A stretch of 64,000 nt of DNA, taken from Durusdinium trenchii (taxonomy: Eukaryota; Sar; Dinophyceae; Suessiales; Symbiodiniaceae). Under the pieces are notes generated by a model. That model ran no database searches. It was not told the origin of the DNA and saw only the letters and a list, made by a program, of their open reading frames with translations. This document shows, piece by piece, positions 63,015 to 64,000 of this stretch. The stretch is taken from assembly GCA_963970005.1 (NCBI GenBank), contig CAXAMN010026694.1, positions 1,586,455 to 1,650,454 of the forward strand. The letters are read 5' to 3'. The translations under genes and the position numbers were made by a program. How positions within the stretch are numbered: position 1 is the stretch's first letter; each line of letters starts with the position of its first letter.

Positions 63015-63296
63015 TCATGAACCAGAAGCGCTCGATGTAGATTTCACATTCTCACCATCATCCATGTCTTCATGGTCTGTCTTCTGTCTCTTGGACTCTT
63101 GTCCTCCGTCCAAGTCATAGTCATTGACATTGTCTCCATTTCCTTCATCAGGTGGAGGTTCAAAGCCCACTGGAAAACCAGTATCATTCTTTGGCATTTT
63201 GCCATGAAAGCGAATGGCAGGAGGGAGCACGGTAGACGGTGGAAGCCGTGTAGTCCGCTCGTCCGGGACTTCAGGCATAGGGCTCTTCCGTCTCAT
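63015..63296 (-). pseudogene. Pro-rich and acidic linker of copia-type element 2
   Basis: Reads PEVPDERTTRLPPSTVLPPA, then DDEGN-rich, acidic sequence (DYDLDGGQESKRQKTDHEDM). It matches in position the linker between integrase and RT in the first copia element. Confidence 0.5.
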
Positions 63297-63299
63297 CTT

Positions 63300-63530
63300 C
63301 GCGGGCTCCTCTCCACAAGTCGGCCATGAACTCGGTCAGCTTTTGCGCGACCAGTGACTTGGCATTGTCCGGAATGATCGTCTTCGGACGGGGCTTGTCC
63401 ATTAGCTATCAAAGAGCGAGGGTCTTGATGACCAGGTCAGCCGATTCCGCCTTGCACTCGCCGCGCTTGTAGGTGAAGAGTGCCTTAGTGACACGGTAGC
63501 GGGTCGCAATGTCCACCATCAGGATGAATT
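63300..63530 (-). pseudogene. Truncated integrase core of copia-type element 2
   Basis: Contains MMVDIATRYRVTKALFTYKR (first catalytic Asp at 63511-63513), then KPRPKTIIPDNAKSLVAQKL (second Asp at 63367-63369, 48 residues later) and FMADLWRGAREDETEE. An in-frame stop separates the two, and the region carrying the catalytic Glu is absent: the sequence passes straight into the linker. Confidence 0.65.
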
Positions 63531-63689
63531 CACCTTGAGGTTACGGTCCGACGCACGGATGCTGGAGAAATCTGTTTTCATACTGTGCCACCAGGACGTA
63601 GTTCCTGACAGGTAGGGCAGTGGAACCATCTGGATCTTCCACCTCGGCACTTGAGCATCAACGTGCGCACCATGTTTGTCTTGATCATC

Positions 63690-63972
63690 CATGGCTTCAT
63701 CAGGAAGTTGCCAGCCTCCGGCAACCATCGATCCGGCATTCATAGGGGTTGCGAAGGCTTTCAAAGAACTTGAGGACGATCGGGTCGTTCCAGGCTCGGC
63801 ATCGAAGAGGCCATTCGCAGAAGAGGTCGGTGTCCGGGAACTCAGTGAGTACCTGCAGTAGGAAGGCTGTGAGAAGTCGGAACATTTTCCGCTCGCGTCT
63901 CCGACGCGTGTCCAGCACTTCTCGTCGATCGCGGTAGTTGAGATCGACCCAACTGCAAAACAAAGTGCACAT
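63690..63972 (-). pseudogene. EWP-motif (methyltransferase-like) segment of copia-type element 2
   Basis: Reads DLNYRDRREVLDTRRRRERK, LTEFPDTDLFCEWPLRCRAW and ESLRNPYECRIDGC, followed in another frame by FLMKPWMIKTNMVRTL. The ExP...W then (D)GC and KPWxI(x)T pattern is the motif VI and downstream part of the methyltransferase-like module found in dinoflagellate retroelements. It continues beyond the window. Confidence 0.5.
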
Positions 63973-64000
63973 AGTTGAGACCCAGATCTTCTTGGGTTTC

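Larger units (their letters stand above)
61089..64000 (-). mobile_element. Copia-type retrotransposon 2, decayed and truncated by the window
   Basis: Reading leftward from the window edge: a piece with a methyltransferase-like EWPxxC motif, an integrase core lacking its C-terminal part, an acidic linker, reverse transcriptase and RNase H, in several frames. It is a different lineage from the copia element at the left of the window (its motif order places the EWP piece before the integrase, and its RT box is GHVDDF). Confidence 0.8.

Overview
The window looks like nuclear DNA of a dinoflagellate, most likely a coral-symbiont type (Symbiodiniaceae/Suessiales). The grounds are spliced-leader (DinoSL)-like relics, copia-type and DIRS-type retroelements carrying methyltransferase-like domains, very short exons with GC or GA as well as GT donors, and abundant simple-sequence and minisatellite DNA. 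No bacterial operon, CRISPR array or rRNA/tRNA gene is visible.

Region 1 (1-13.1 kb, + strand): a long Ty1/copia-type retroelement. It encodes Gag, retropepsin, integrase and a C5-cytosine-methyltransferase-like domain, then, after three clustered frame changes, reverse transcriptase and RNase H. A second coding block follows at 8.27-12.67 kb. It holds a Tpt1/KptA-like RNA 2'-phosphotransferase domain, an acidic linker, a Cys/His-rich segment and a possible endonuclease/exonuclease/phosphatase-like domain, and it too is broken by frame changes. Both blocks, and apparently only they, are studded with about 29 copies of a 14-18 nt self-complementary motif (CCG, a 6-nt loop such as ATATTC or ACATTC, CGG, with complementary flanks). 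Most copies sit inside the reading frames. This is the most striking signal in the window.

Region 2 (13.1-17.4 kb): minisatellites, diverged dispersed repeats and a degenerate MORN-like ORF. Region 3 (17.5-21.7 kb, - strand): a decayed DIRS-like tyrosine-recombinase retrotransposon with a methyltransferase-like module after the recombinase. Region 4 (22.6-25.9 kb): two adjacent non-coding elements, each with ~350 bp direct terminal repeats bounded by GT-rich tracts. Region 5 (26-30.8 kb): mostly featureless. Region 6 (30.8-34.4 kb, - strand): a second DIRS-like element whose reverse transcriptase has been deleted, with a DinoSL-like relic upstream of its gag. Region 7 (34.4-41 kb): little beyond minisatellites.

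Region 8 (41-60.3 kb): a run of host genes, all on the - strand, as expected for dinoflagellate unidirectional gene arrays. They are a tentative prominin-like membrane protein gene (interrupted by a 60-bp satellite and a 957-base assembly gap), an intronless PHAF1/UPF0183 gene, a proteasome alpha-3 (PSMA3) gene split into about 15 tiny exons, an intronless ribosomal protein eL13 gene, and an unrecognised multi-exon gene. Region 9 (61.1-64 kb, - strand): a second, decayed copia-type element running off the window edge.
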